NCBI GenBank assembly: GCA_036381495.1
Contig: DASVCS010000159.1
Location: forward strand, 1-64,000
DNA from: DASVCS01 sp036381495
Lineage (GTDB): Bacteria; Gemmatimonadota; Gemmatimonadetes; Longimicrobiales; RSA9
Reading direction: 5' to 3'
DNA length: 64,000 nt
Shown in pieces: positions 53,934 through 64,000 of the stretch (the first letter of the stretch is position 1; each line of letters begins with the position of its first letter). The notes beneath the pieces were generated by a model. It did no database searches. It had not been told where the DNA came from and worked only from the letters and a program-made list of their open reading frames with translations. The position numbers and the translations under genes are program-made.

Positions 53934-56279
53934 TTGAGCAAGGAACCCGGACGCGCAGCCACCGGCGAGCTGCCGGTCGATGCCGCCGACTGGCCGGAGC
54001 CGGAGCGCTCGCTGCTCCCGTTCGTCCCGATGATCTACATCGCCTGGGCGGATGGCGTACTGACGCCCGCGGAGATCGACGGGATCCGTGAGGTGGCGCG
54101 CCGGCAGCCGTGGCTGACCGACCCGGCCCGTGCGCGTCTCGATCAATGGCTCGACCCGGCCGCGCCGCCGCCCGCTACGCGACTCCACGGCCTCCTGCTG
54201 ACCATGCGCCGCGTGGCGGCGCACCTCCCCTCGACGGAGCCGCTCTCACTCGCGCATCTGGGCGCCGCGCTCGCCCGGGCGGGTGGGAACGCGGAATGGG
54301 AGCTGCCCCAGGCGCAGGCGGCGCTAGGCGAGGTCGAGGCCGCATTGGGTGTCGTGGGGACCGAGGCGCTGCGCGAGATCCTCGCGGATGAGCGGGTGGC
54401 GGCGGTCCGCGAGGCGGAGGCGGGCGCATCCTTCGATGCCGCCGCCATGAACCGGTTCATCGAGGGCGACCGGAGGAACACCCGCAAGTGGGTCTTCGGG
54501 ATCCTGAGCGCGCCGGAATTCCGCCAGACCCATGATCTCGGACTCGCGGAATACCGCGAGCGCGTCTGGCGCTGGTGCCGTGTGCTGGCCGAGCGCGGAC
54601 TCGGCGGCGCAGGGTTCCCACCCGAGTACGGCGGCGGCGGAGACATTGCCCGGTCCGTGGCGATCTTCGAGACCATCGCTTTTCACGACCTGAGCCTGCT
54701 CGTCAAGTACGGGGTCCACTTCGGACTGTTCGGCGGCAGCATCTACTTCCTCGGGACGCGCCGCCACCATGAGGCGTACCTCCGGGACGTCATCTCGATG
54801 CGGCTCCCCGGCTGCTACGCCATGACCGAGACCGGACACGGCTCGAACGTCCGCGACCTCGAAACCACGGCCACGTACGATGCGGCCAGCGGCGAGTTCA
54901 TCATCCATTCGCCCACCGCGTCGGCGTGCAAGGACTGGATCGGCAACGCGGCGCTGCACGGACGGATGGCGGTGGTCTTCGCGCAGCTCGAGGCCGGTGG
55001 CGAGCAGCACGGCGTCCACGCCTTCCTGGTCCCGCTCCGCACCGACGCCGGCAAGCCGTGCGCCGGCGTGCACATCGAGGATTGCGGGCACAAGGCGGGG
55101 CTCAACGGCGTCGACAACGGCCGCATCCGCTTCGACCACGTGCGGATCCCGCGCGAGAACCTGCTCGACCGCTTCGGCGCCGTCGCGCCGGACGGCAGTT
55201 ATTCAAGCCCGATCCCGAGCCCCTCGCGCCGGTTCTTCACCATGCTGGGCACGCTCGTCATCGGCCGGATCAGCATTGCCGCCGCCGCGTGCAGCGCGGG
55301 CAAGGTCGCACTGACCATCGCCACCCGCTATGCAGCGCGACGCCGGCAGTTCGGCCCCGCAGGCGGCGGCGAGGTCCCGATCCTCGACTACCTGACCATG
55401 CGGCGCCGGCTGATCCCGCGCATCGCAACCACGTACGCGCTCGATTTCGCGCTCTACGACCTGACCCGAACGTTCGCGGCACGGGTCGGCGGCGACCTGC
55501 GCGAAGTCGAGGTGCTCGCGGCCGGGCTCAAGGCGTTCAGCTCGCGGCACACGGTCGAGACCGTCCAGGCCTGCCGCGAAGCGTGTGGCGGCCAGGGGTA
55601 CCTCTCGTCCAACCGCCTCGGCACGCTCAAGGCCGATACGGACGTCTTCACGACCTTCGAAGGGGACAACGCCGTCCTGCTTCAGCTCGTCGCACGAGGG
55701 CTGCTCACCGAGTACCGGGAAGAGCTCGGCGAGCTCAAGGTCTGGGGCATCGCCCGCCACCTCGCCCGCCGCGCCGCGACGCGCCTCGCCGAACTGAACC
55801 CGATCACGGCGCGCAGAACGGACGAGGAACACCTGCGCGACCCCGAGTTCCACGGCGGCACGCTCCGCTATCGCGAGACGCGCCTGCTCGTCACTGCGGC
55901 GCGGCGTCTCAAGCACCGCATCGACCAGGGCTGCGATTCGTTCGAGGCACTCAACCAGACGCAGGACCACCTCGTGGCACTGGCCCGGGCGCACATCGAA
56001 CGCGTGGTCTTCGACCGGTTCCGCGAGGCGATCGAACGGTGCGACACTCCGTCGCTCCGGGAGGTGCTCGAGCGTCTCGGCACCCTCTACGCGCTCGACC
56101 GCATCGAGCGGGACGCCGGGTGGTTCCTCGCCAGTGGGATCATCGAGGCCGGCAAGGCACGGGCGATCCGGACCCTCGTCAACCGACTCTGCGCGGAACT
56201 GCGCCCTGATGCGGTGGCGCTCGTCGACGCCTTCGGCATCCCGGACGCCGTGCTGCAAGCACCGATCGCGACATCGTGA
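53934..56279 (+). CDS. Acyl-CoA dehydrogenase/oxidase-like flavoprotein with N-terminal TerB-like domain
   Basis: A 781-residue protein from a TTG at 53934 preceded by GGAGGT (spacing short); no ATG or GTG is available upstream in frame. Residues about 30-150 resemble TerB (MIYIAWADGVLTPAEIDGIR). From about 165 the protein follows acyl-CoA oxidase/dehydrogenase: GGAGFPPEYGGGGD, CYAMTETGHGSNVRDLETTA, GHKAGLNGVDNGRIRFDHVR, ARRRQFGP, and CGGQGYLSSNRLGTLKADTD then TFEGDNAVL, which lies at the usual catalytic Glu site. The last 200 residues match the ACOX C-terminal helices. It should oxidise acyl-CoA at the first beta-oxidation step with FAD. Neither other beta-oxidation enzymes nor an electron-transfer flavoprotein lies nearby. 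The TerB role is unknown. Confidence 0.88.
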   Translation: MSKEPGRAATGELPVDAADWPEPERSLLPFVPMIYIAWADGVLTPAEIDGIREVARRQPWLTDPARARLDQWLDPAAPPPATRLHGLLLTMRRVAAHLPSTEPLSLAHLGAALARAGGNAEWELPQAQAALGEVEAALGVVGTEALREILADERVAAVREAEAGASFDAAAMNRFIEGDRRNTRKWVFGILSAPEFRQTHDLGLAEYRERVWRWCRVLAERGLGGAGFPPEYGGGGDIARSVAIFETIAFHDLSLLVKYGVHFGLFGGSIYFLGTRRHHEAYLRDVISMRLPGCYAMTETGHGSNVRDLETTATYDAASGEFIIHSPTASACKDWIGNAALHGRMAVVFAQLEAGGEQHGVHAFLVPLRTDAGKPCAGVHIEDCGHKAGLNGVDNGRIRFDHVRIPRENLLDRFGAVAPDGSYSSPIPSPSRRFFTMLGTLVIGRISIAAAACSAGKVALTIATRYAARRRQFGPAGGGEVPILDYLTMRRRLIPRIATTYALDFALYDLTRTFAARVGGDLREVEVLAAGLKAFSSRHTVETVQACREACGGQGYLSSNRLGTLKADTDVFTTFEGDNAVLLQLVARGLLTEYREELGELKVWGIARHLARRAATRLAELNPITARRTDEEHLRDPEFHGGTLRYRETRLLVTAARRLKHRIDQGCDSFEALNQTQDHLVALARAHIERVVFDRFREAIERCDTPSLREVLERLGTLYALDRIERDAGWFLASGIIEAGKARAIRTLVNRLCAELRPDAVALVDAFGIPDAVLQAPIATS

Positions 56280-56366
56280 CGCGCGAGCGTTCGAGTCTTG
56301 CCGCGCTCCTCCGCCGCCGGTACTTTCCTCGCGACTGAACCCGGTCCCGGTACCAGTGACACCCGT

Positions 56367-57275
56367 ATGCCCGACACGCGCGACTTCCTCGAGATTCCCG
56401 ACTTCTCGACCGACGAGCTCTACGACATCCTCGACCTCGCGCGCCGCCTCAAGAGCGGCGAGTACCGAGGCCAGCCGCTCGCCGGCAAGACGCTCGCGAT
56501 GATCTTCGAGAAGAGCTCGACGCGCACGCGCGTCTCGTTCGAGGTCGGAACCTTCCAGCTCGGCGGCCACGCGCTCTTCCTCTCCTCGCGGGACATCCAG
56601 CTCGGCCGCGGCGAGCCGATCCGCGACACCGCGCGCGTGCTCTCCCGCTACGTCGACGGGATCATGATCCGGACCTTCGATCACGCGGACGTCCAGGAAC
56701 TGGCGAACTACGCCACGGTCCCGGTCATCAACGGCCTCACGGACCTGCTGCACCCCTGTCAGGTCATGGCCGACGTCCTCACCATCCAGGAGAACTTCGG
56801 CCCCGACCTGAGCGGCCGGAAGGTTGCATGGGTGGGAGACGGCAACAACATGGCGAACTCGTGGTTGAACGCGGCCTACCGCTTCGGCCTCGAGCTGCGC
56901 CTGGCGTGTCCCGAGGGGTACGAGCCGAACCGGGAGATCTTCGAACGCGCACGCACCGCAGCCACGGTCATGCTCACGCACGATCCCCGCGAGGCCGTCG
57001 AGGGCGCCGAGGTCGTGAACACGGACGTCTGGGCCTCGATGGGACAGGAGTCCGAGGCTGCGGAGCGTCGCCGCGCGTTCCACGGCTACCACGTGGATGA
57101 CGCTTTGATGGAGCGAGCGGCCGATACGGCGATCTTCCTGCACTGCCTCCCCGCGCACCGCGGCGAGGAAGTGGCCGACGAGGTCATCGAGGGGCCTCGC
57201 TCCCGTGTCTTCGATGAGGCCGAGAACCGGCTCCATGTGCAGAAGGCGCTGATGGTGCGGCTCATGGCTGGCTAG
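56367..57275 (+). CDS. argF: Ornithine carbamoyltransferase
   Basis: A 302-residue transferase: FEKSSTRTRVSFEVG (carbamoyl-phosphate loop), LLHPCQVMADVLT, WVGDGNNMANSW, DVWASMGQE (ornithine site) and FLHCLPAHRGEEV (catalytic Cys). The HCLP and MANSW motifs separate it from aspartate carbamoyltransferase and N-acetylornithine types. It makes citrulline from ornithine in arginine synthesis. The ATG at 56367 has no strong site. No other arg gene is adjacent; gcvT follows by 105 bases. Confidence 0.96.
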   Translation: MPDTRDFLEIPDFSTDELYDILDLARRLKSGEYRGQPLAGKTLAMIFEKSSTRTRVSFEVGTFQLGGHALFLSSRDIQLGRGEPIRDTARVLSRYVDGIMIRTFDHADVQELANYATVPVINGLTDLLHPCQVMADVLTIQENFGPDLSGRKVAWVGDGNNMANSWLNAAYRFGLELRLACPEGYEPNREIFERARTAATVMLTHDPREAVEGAEVVNTDVWASMGQESEAAERRRAFHGYHVDDALMERAADTAIFLHCLPAHRGEEVADEVIEGPRSRVFDEAENRLHVQKALMVRLMAG

Positions 57276-57380
57276 CGGGCGAACCGCACGTCCGCGGACA
57301 CCCGGGCGTCCCGCACCCGGGCGGCGGACGGCCGACGGATGGGACGCGCGGCGAGGGCCGCGCGCGAGGAGGAACACGAG

Positions 57381-58487
57381 ATGGCCGACGGACTGAAGCG
57401 TACACCGCTCTACGAAGAGCACCGCCGCCACGGCGCCAAAATGGTCCCCTTCGCCGGCTTCGAGATGCCCGTCCAGTACACGGGGATCGTGGCCGAGCAC
57501 CAGGCCGTGCGTCAGGCGGCCGGACTCTTCGACGTCTCGCACATGGGCGAAATCGAGATCCGCGGCCGCGGCGCACTCGAGCTCACCCAGTACGTGACCA
57601 CCAACGACGCGTCCCGCCTCGCCGTCGGCCAGGTCCAGTACTCCGTCCTCTGCCAGGAGGACGGTTCCGCACTCGATGACTGCCTGATCTACCGCTTCCC
57701 GGACACCTTCATGCTCGTGGTCAACGCGGCGAACCGGGAACGCGACCTCGAGTGGATCCGGAAATTCGCGCCGCGCTTCGACGCCCAGGTCGTCGACCGC
57801 TCCGATGAAATCGCGCTCATCGCGATCCAGGGCCCCGAGGCCGAGCCGATCCTGCAACGCTTCACCGGCACGCCGCTCTCCGACATCGCGTATTACCACT
57901 TCGCCGAAGGCGAGGTCGACGGCCACGCCGCCGTCATCAGCCGAACCGGCTATACCGGCGAGGACGGCTTCGAACTCTACGTCGGCTTCCGCGATGCCGT
58001 CGCCGTCTGGCACCGGCTCCTCGATGCCGGCCGCCGCGAGGGGATCACTCCCGCCGGCCTCGGCGCCCGCGACTCGCTCCGCCTCGAAATGGGCTACATC
58101 CTCTACGGAAACGACCTGGACGAGAACCACACCCCGCTCGAGGCCGGCCTCGGCTGGGTCGTCAAGCTCGACAAGGGAGACTTCCTGGGACGCGCCGCGC
58201 TGCGACGCCGCAAGGACGAGGGGCTGCGCGAACGCCTCGTCGGGTTCCGCCTCCTCGAACGCGGATTCCCCCGCCACGCCTACGAGGTCCGCTACAACGG
58301 CGAGTCCGCCGGCGAGGTGACCAGCGGCATCGTGAGCCCGTCGCTCGAGGAGGGGATCGGCCTCGCCTACCTCCCGACCGAGGCGACCCGTCCGGGCACG
58401 CCGATCGAGGTCGTGATCCGCAACCGCCCCATCCCGGGGGAAGTGGTCCGTCCACCCTTCTACCAGAACGGCTCTATCCGTCGCTGA
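57381..58487 (+). CDS. gcvT: Glycine cleavage system T protein (aminomethyltransferase)
   Basis: A 368-residue protein with a GAGGAGGAACACGAG site. Motifs: RTPLYEEHRRHGAKMVPFAG, LFDVSHMGEIEI, YTGEDGFELYV, GLGARDSLRLEMGYILYGND. It transfers the aminomethyl-derived carbon from H protein to tetrahydrofolate in the cytoplasm. gcvH and gcvP are not adjacent, so the complex is encoded at several loci. It is followed by the MogA/MoaB-like gene after 16 bases. Confidence 0.95.
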   Translation: MADGLKRTPLYEEHRRHGAKMVPFAGFEMPVQYTGIVAEHQAVRQAAGLFDVSHMGEIEIRGRGALELTQYVTTNDASRLAVGQVQYSVLCQEDGSALDDCLIYRFPDTFMLVVNAANRERDLEWIRKFAPRFDAQVVDRSDEIALIAIQGPEAEPILQRFTGTPLSDIAYYHFAEGEVDGHAAVISRTGYTGEDGFELYVGFRDAVAVWHRLLDAGRREGITPAGLGARDSLRLEMGYILYGNDLDENHTPLEAGLGWVVKLDKGDFLGRAALRRRKDEGLRERLVGFRLLERGFPRHAYEVRYNGESAGEVTSGIVSPSLEEGIGLAYLPTEATRPGTPIEVVIRNRPIPGEVVRPPFYQNGSIRR

Positions 58488-58503
58488 CGGGGTATTTCCA
58501 GGC

Positions 58504-59005
58504 GTGGACCCGATTCGCCTGGCTATTCTCACGGTATCGGACGGCGCTGCGCGCGGCACGCGTGACGACGGCAGCGGCGATGCCATTGCCGCGTGGGCCA
58601 GCGCGCGCGGCATGGTCGTGGCGGCACGCGCGGTCGTGCCGGATGATGCCGGTCGCATTGCCGCGACGCTCGCCGCCTGGGCGGATGGGGATGGGGGAAT
58701 CGACGTCATCCTGACCACGGGCGGGACCGGTCTCACGGCACGCGATGTGACGCCGGAGGCCACGCGGTCCATCCTCGAGCGCGAGGCGCCGGGCGTGGCC
58801 GAGGCGATTCGCCGGCGCGGAGCGGAGAAGACGGCGTTCGCGGCGCTCTCGCGCGGCGTTGCGGGAACGCGGGGCCGCTCGCTGGTGGTCAACCTGCCGG
58901 GGAGCACGGGCGGGGTCGGCGACGGGCTGGCGGTGCTGGAGCCACTGCTCGCGCACGCCGTCCAGTTGCTGCGAGGCGTGGACACGGAGCGACACGAGAA
59001 GCAGA

Positions 59006-59013
<8 letters not shown>
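58504..59013 (+). CDS. Molybdopterin adenylyltransferase family protein (MogA/MoaB)
   Basis: A 169-residue protein with a GTG start. LAILTVSDGAARGTRDDGSG, then LTTGGTGLTARDVTPEAT (the MPT-binding GGTG) and GRSLVVNLPGSTGGVGDGL match MogA/MoaB, which adenylate molybdopterin before metal insertion. No other moa/moe gene is near, so it may be the lone MPT-adenylyl gene or a regulator-linked paralogue. It overlaps the following sigma-54 activator by eight bases. Confidence 0.9.
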
Positions 59014-60601
<1,588 letters not shown>

Positions 60602-60736
60602 CGGCGGGCGGCCCCCCGGATAAGGACCGGCGTCCGGCGTCGACCCCCGATGGGCCAGTGGGTGTGACATGAAGCGGGCGCCGGTGCCGGACGAGATCCG
60701 TTGCGATCTCCTCCAGCGCCGGCGCCCTCACCTGTG

Positions 60737-60767
60737 CCGCCCACGGCGGCGGTGCCGCCGTGGGCGG
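60737..60767. terminator. Hairpin between convergent regulator and susD genes
   Basis: A perfect 14-base inverted repeat (60737-60750 against 60754-60767) with a three-base loop, GC-rich, 136 bases after the regulator stop and 35 bases after the susD-like stop read on the minus strand. It could stop transcription from both sides, but there is no T-run, so termination is an inference from position and stability. Confidence 0.5.
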
Positions 60768-60801
60768 TCGGCTTACGCGGCCCCGAACCGCGGCTTCACC
60801 C

Positions 60802-62136
60802 TCAGTATCCGGGGTTCTGCTCGAGGTTCGGGTTCACGTCGATCTCCGCCTGCGGGATCGGGAAGAGCAGATGGTCCTCGTCGATCCCCAGGACCGTGGT
60901 CGCGCGACCGTTCCGCCGCAGATCGAAGAAACGGTACCCCTCGAAGGCGAACTCGACGCGCCGCTCCTGGAGGATGGCGTCGATGAGTTCGTCCTGGGTG
61001 TCGACCGTGGTCGGGAGGTCCGGCAGCCCCGCGCGGTTGCGGACCATGTCGATGTCCGCGCGGACCGTGGCGGGAGCAGCGTCCAGATACGCATTGGCCT
61101 CCGCCCGGATGAGGTACATCTCCGAGAGACGGAGAATGATCACGTTGTCATCTCCGTTGGCCACGCGGAAGTACTTCCTGGCATAGAGGTCGCCGTTGCC
61201 CATGACGCCGATCGAGACGTCTCGGCGCTCGTCGCCGGGTTCGTAGGCGTCGTACACCTCTTCCGTGGGCGCGAACCCGTAGCGGCCGCCCAGGTCGGCC
61301 GGGAAGTACCAGAAGGCCAGGTTGTTGTTGTCGTTGACGGTGTACTGGAGCTCGAAGATGGATCCGCCGGTGTTCTGGGCCGCGAAGAGGTCGCCGTAAT
61401 CCTCGACCATCGCGAAACCGCCGCCGATCACCGTGCTGGCCTTCTGCACCGCCTTCGTCCAGTTCTCGTTGCCGCCCATCTCGAGGTAGGCGCGGGCGAG
61501 CAGCGCGTTGGCCGCAGCCTGCGTGGCGCGGCCCGGCCCCCCGTCCGGTGGGAGCAGCGTCGCGGCCTCCTCGAGGTCCGCCGCGATCTGCGCATAGACC
61601 TCGGCCTGCGTGTTCCGCGGGACCTGCGACTCCGGGCCGACCCCGACGGAAGGCTCGAGCACGAGCGGCACGCCGCCGAAATAGCGCACCAGGTTGAGGT
61701 AGTTCAGTGCGCGGAGGAACAGCGCCTCACCGCGAAGGCGGTTCGCGTCCTCCTCATCGAGATCTTCGACCTCGGGGATCGCGGCGAGCACGTTGTTCAC
61801 GTCGTTGATCGCCGCGTACGAATCCGCCCAAGCGGCGAGGATCGCGCCGTTGGTCGGGAAGATGTTACGCTGCCAGACCTCCTGGTGCGTGGTGAAGGTG
61901 CCCGTGAACTCGAGGTTGTCCGCGTACATCTCCGGAAAGACCACCACCTCGCGACTGTAGAGTGCGGCGGTCTGCAACGCACTGTACGCGCCGTTGATCG
62001 CCAGCTCGAGCGCACGGGGCGTGGTCAGGGCATCCGGCGAGTCGATCCGGTCCGTCGGATCGATGTCGAGCGGGTTGTCGCACCCGGCGGCGATGAGTGC
62101 CGCGAGTGCAATGCACTGAATGGCTGTTCGCCTCAT
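60802..62136 (-). CDS. RagB/SusD family nutrient-uptake outer-membrane lipoprotein
   Basis: A 444-residue lipoprotein with signal ending LIAAGC (Cys19). SusD signatures: LDIDPTDRIDSPDAL near the start, AAINDVNNVLAAIPEV, RGEALFLRALNYLNLVRYFG, then RLSEMYLIRAEAN and ILQERRVEFAFEGYRFFDLRR, ending in PIPQAEIDVNPNLEQNPGY. SusD caps the TonB-dependent SusC barrel as a lid and binds the ligand. It follows the SusC gene by 18 bases. Substrate unknown; no glycoside hydrolase or peptidase is adjacent in the window. Confidence 0.95.
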   Translation of the reverse strand: MRRTAIQCIALAALIAAGCDNPLDIDPTDRIDSPDALTTPRALELAINGAYSALQTAALYSREVVVFPEMYADNLEFTGTFTTHQEVWQRNIFPTNGAILAAWADSYAAINDVNNVLAAIPEVEDLDEEDANRLRGEALFLRALNYLNLVRYFGGVPLVLEPSVGVGPESQVPRNTQAEVYAQIAADLEEAATLLPPDGGPGRATQAAANALLARAYLEMGGNENWTKAVQKASTVIGGGFAMVEDYGDLFAAQNTGGSIFELQYTVNDNNNLAFWYFPADLGGRYGFAPTEEVYDAYEPGDERRDVSIGVMGNGDLYARKYFRVANGDDNVIILRLSEMYLIRAEANAYLDAAPATVRADIDMVRNRAGLPDLPTTVDTQDELIDAILQERRVEFAFEGYRFFDLRRNGRATTVLGIDEDHLLFPIPQAEIDVNPNLEQNPGY

Positions 62137-62154
62137 CGGTCGTTCTCCCCTGTC

Positions 62155-64000
62155 TCAGAAACCAACGTTGAACCCGAACGTGATGGTGCGCGGCTGCGGC
62201 AGCGTGTAGAAGTCCGTCCCGCGCGTCACGTCCGCCTCGCCCGCGTAGTTCACCTCGGGGTCGAACCCGCTGTAATCGGTGAACGTGAGGAGGTTCTGCG
62301 CCTGGAGGTAGACGCGCAGGTTGCGCATCCCGAGGCGCTGTGCGATGGAGGCGGGGAAGGTGTAGCCCAGCACGGCGTTCTTCACGCGCAGATACGACCC
62401 ATCCTCGATGAAGCGATCCGAATCCCGGGCGTTGTTGTTCGGGTCATCCGCGGTCGCGCGCGGCTCGGTGCCGTCGGGATTGTCCGGCGACCAGCGGTCC
62501 GCCGCGCGAGCCGAGACGTTGTCACCCGGCGAGGCGCCGTACGCGTCCGTGTAGATGCGCGTTCCGTTGTAGATCTCGTTCCCGGACGAGAACTGCAAGA
62601 AGACGCTGAGGTCGATGCCGCGGTACGAGAGCGTGTTGGTCAGACCGCCCACGAAGTCCGGCCACGGCGTGCCGATGAGGGTGCGGTCGGCGTCATCGAT
62701 GACGCCATCTCCGTTGACGTCCACGAACCGGACGTCGCCGGGCGCGGTCTCGTCGTCCTGGAAGGCGTGGTTGTCGACTTCCTCCTGGCTGCGGAAGATG
62801 CCGTCGGTCTTGTAGCCCCAGAAGAAGCCGAGCGGCTTGCCCTCTTCGACACGGCTGACGAAGCCGGTGACGAACGGTTGGTCGTTGTACAGCTCAGTCA
62901 CCTCGTTGACGTTGCGTGAGAGGTTCAGGTCCATCGCCCAGTTGAAGTCCTGCGGTCCGCCCCGCAGGAGTTCGGCGTGGACACCCAGCTCGAAGCCGCG
63001 GTTCTCCATCGAGCCCACGTTCGAGGTCACGCTGCTGAACCCGGTCGTCCGGGGGACCGGCCGGCTGACCAGGAGATCCTTGGTGGTCTTGATGTAGTAG
63101 TCCGCCGTGATCCCGAGCCGGTTCTCGATGAACGCGACGTCGGCGCCGACGTTGAACTGGTCCGTCGTCTCCCACTTCAGGTCGGGGTTGGCGAGCTGGT
63201 CCGGCGCGAGGCCGGGGGTGTCCTCGTAGTTCGCACCGCCGGTGTAGAGCCCGCGCGATGCGAAGTTGCCGATCCCTTGCTGGTTCCCCGTGCGGCCGTA
63301 GCTCAGCCGGAACGCCAGGTCGCTGATGACGTCCTGGTCGCGCAGGAACGGCTCGTCGCTCACCCGCCAGAGGAGCGACCCCGAGGGGAAGAAGCCGTAG
63401 CGGTTGTCCGCACCGAACCGTGAGGAGCCATCCGCCCGCAGGTTGAACGTCGCCGTGTAGCGATCGGCGTAGGTGTAGGAGAGGCGGCTGAAGAAGGAGA
63501 CCAGCGACCACTCGGCCAAGTCGGCGTCACCATCGGTGATCGAGGCGGCCGAGGTGATGTAGCGGAAGTAGCTGCTCGGGAAGGACTGCCCCGAGACGCT
63601 GCTCGACTCGCGCGTGTTGTCCTCGTAGCTGGTCCCGACCACGCCCGAGAAGAGGTGGTCCGTGCCGATTTGCTGCAGCCAGTTCACCGTCGCCTCGTAA
63701 ACCAGCTTCGTGACGTAGGCATCACCGGAGGTCGACGCGCCACCGCTGCCCACCGCGGGTCCGATGATCGGCGAATCGTACAGGTACGAACGCAGGTTGT
63801 AGTGGTCCAACCCCACGCTCGCGCGCAGGTCGACGTTCGAGAACAGGTTGAAGGTCCCGAACATGTTGCCCAGGATGTGGACGCTGCGCTCGCTCGCGAA
63901 GTTCTCCTTGGCGAGCCCGACGGGGTTCGCATAGAACGGGCTCAGATAGTTCCCATCCTCATCGTAGATCCCGTGCCACGGTGGGCTGGCGATCGCGTTC
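62155..64000 (-). CDS. SusC/RagA family TonB-linked outer-membrane receptor, C-terminal part
   Basis: Partial: the frame is open to the right edge and holds about 614 residues of the barrel. It ends in TITFGFNVGF, a terminal Phe as in outer-membrane barrels. Typical late SusC segments are SYGRTGNQQGIGNFASRG, WETTDQFNVGADVAFIENR, ADYYIKTTKDLL, NVGSMENRGFELGV, DVNGDGVIDDADRTLIG and YTFPASIAQRLGMRNLRVYL. The plug, TonB box and start lie beyond the edge. With SusD it imports oligosaccharides or peptides across the outer membrane. Confidence 0.95.
   Translation of the reverse strand, partial: NAIASPPWHGIYDEDGNYLSPFYANPVGLAKENFASERSVHILGNMFGTFNLFSNVDLRASVGLDHYNLRSYLYDSPIIGPAVGSGGASTSGDAYVTKLVYEATVNWLQQIGTDHLFSGVVGTSYEDNTRESSSVSGQSFPSSYFRYITSAASITDGDADLAEWSLVSFFSRLSYTYADRYTATFNLRADGSSRFGADNRYGFFPSGSLLWRVSDEPFLRDQDVISDLAFRLSYGRTGNQQGIGNFASRGLYTGGANYEDTPGLAPDQLANPDLKWETTDQFNVGADVAFIENRLGITADYYIKTTKDLLVSRPVPRTTGFSSVTSNVGSMENRGFELGVHAELLRGGPQDFNWAMDLNLSRNVNEVTELYNDQPFVTGFVSRVEEGKPLGFFWGYKTDGIFRSQEEVDNHAFQDDETAPGDVRFVDVNGDGVIDDADRTLIGTPWPDFVGGLTNTLSYRGIDLSVFLQFSSGNEIYNGTRIYTDAYGASPGDNVSARAADRWSPDNPDGTEPRATADDPNNNARDSDRFIEDGSYLRVKNAVLGYTFPASIAQRLGMRNLRVYLQAQNLLTFTDYSGFDPEVNYAGEADVTRGTDFYTLPQPRTITFGFNVGF

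Noticed and set aside
55203..58985. Minus-strand open frame of about 1260 codons
   Set aside because: It lies opposite three well-identified genes (acyl-CoA dehydrogenase, argF, gcvT) and runs through their boundaries.

Overview
The window is about two-thirds GC, densely coded, and carries around fifty protein genes with short spacers and frequent GTG/TTG starts or start/stop overlaps. The gene content points to a diderm of the Fibrobacteres-Chlorobi-Bacteroidetes sphere with high GC, most likely Gemmatimonadota: SusC/SusD and HmuY proteins, a NagB-PIG-L fusion, a NagZ-serine hydrolase fusion, TamA/TamB, COG3014 and LpoB-type lipoproteins. This placement is inferred from gene content. No rRNA, tRNA, CRISPR array, transposase, integrase or prophage gene was seen.

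Layout. (1) 1-8657: an amino-sugar/muropeptide salvage cluster: BadF-type kinase (edge fragment), sodium:solute symporter, NagB-PIG-L fusion, NagZ-serine hydrolase lipoprotein, and a divergent NamZ-family (DUF1343) lipoprotein. (2) 8666-11504: a small basic protein, an AI-2E-family permease, PspA and a YbjN-like protein. (3) 11786-18630: uvrA with a clear intrinsic terminator, an HmuY-family protein, a DUF2914 protein, efp, a diacylglycerol-kinase-like protein and an HtpX protease. (4) 18903-38009: about 19 kb of collinear minus-strand genes. In transcription order these are ruvB, queA, tgt, yajC, def, fmt, a ThiE/TenI protein, thiS, thiG, rsmB, a PASTA protein, a TlpA-like thioredoxin, a YbbR protein, tsaD, a phosphoesterase, tamA and tamB. 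(5) 38393-42355: a plus-strand cassette of three lipoproteins (LpoB-like, TPR, COG3014) and a predicted outer-membrane protein, which separates ruvB from yebC-ruvC-ruvA (42327-44315). (6) 44536-53747: hybrid histidine kinase, nhaA, HD phosphohydrolase, purE-purK, recQ and a lipoprotein. (7) 53934-60601: TerB-acyl-CoA dehydrogenase fusion, argF, gcvT, a MogA/MoaB-like gene and a sigma-54 activator. (8) 60802-64000: a SusD/SusC pair running off the edge.

The most unusual structure is a family of G-rich, hexamer-based inverted repeats (GGGGCT/GGGCTA units, potential G-quadruplexes) at four places: 143-395, 1831-1884, 18794-18874 and 42934-43054. The first is fused in frame to the symporter and gives it a roughly 90-residue dipeptide-repeat tail. 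The fourth supplies the stop codon of ruvC. Functionally, region 1 reads as periplasmic or outer-membrane trimming of peptidoglycan sugars (NamZ, NagZ), uptake, phosphorylation and deamination, with the PIG-L domain as a possible built-in deacetylase. The long minus-strand block combines tRNA and protein maturation, Holliday-junction processing, thiazole synthesis and outer-membrane biogenesis.
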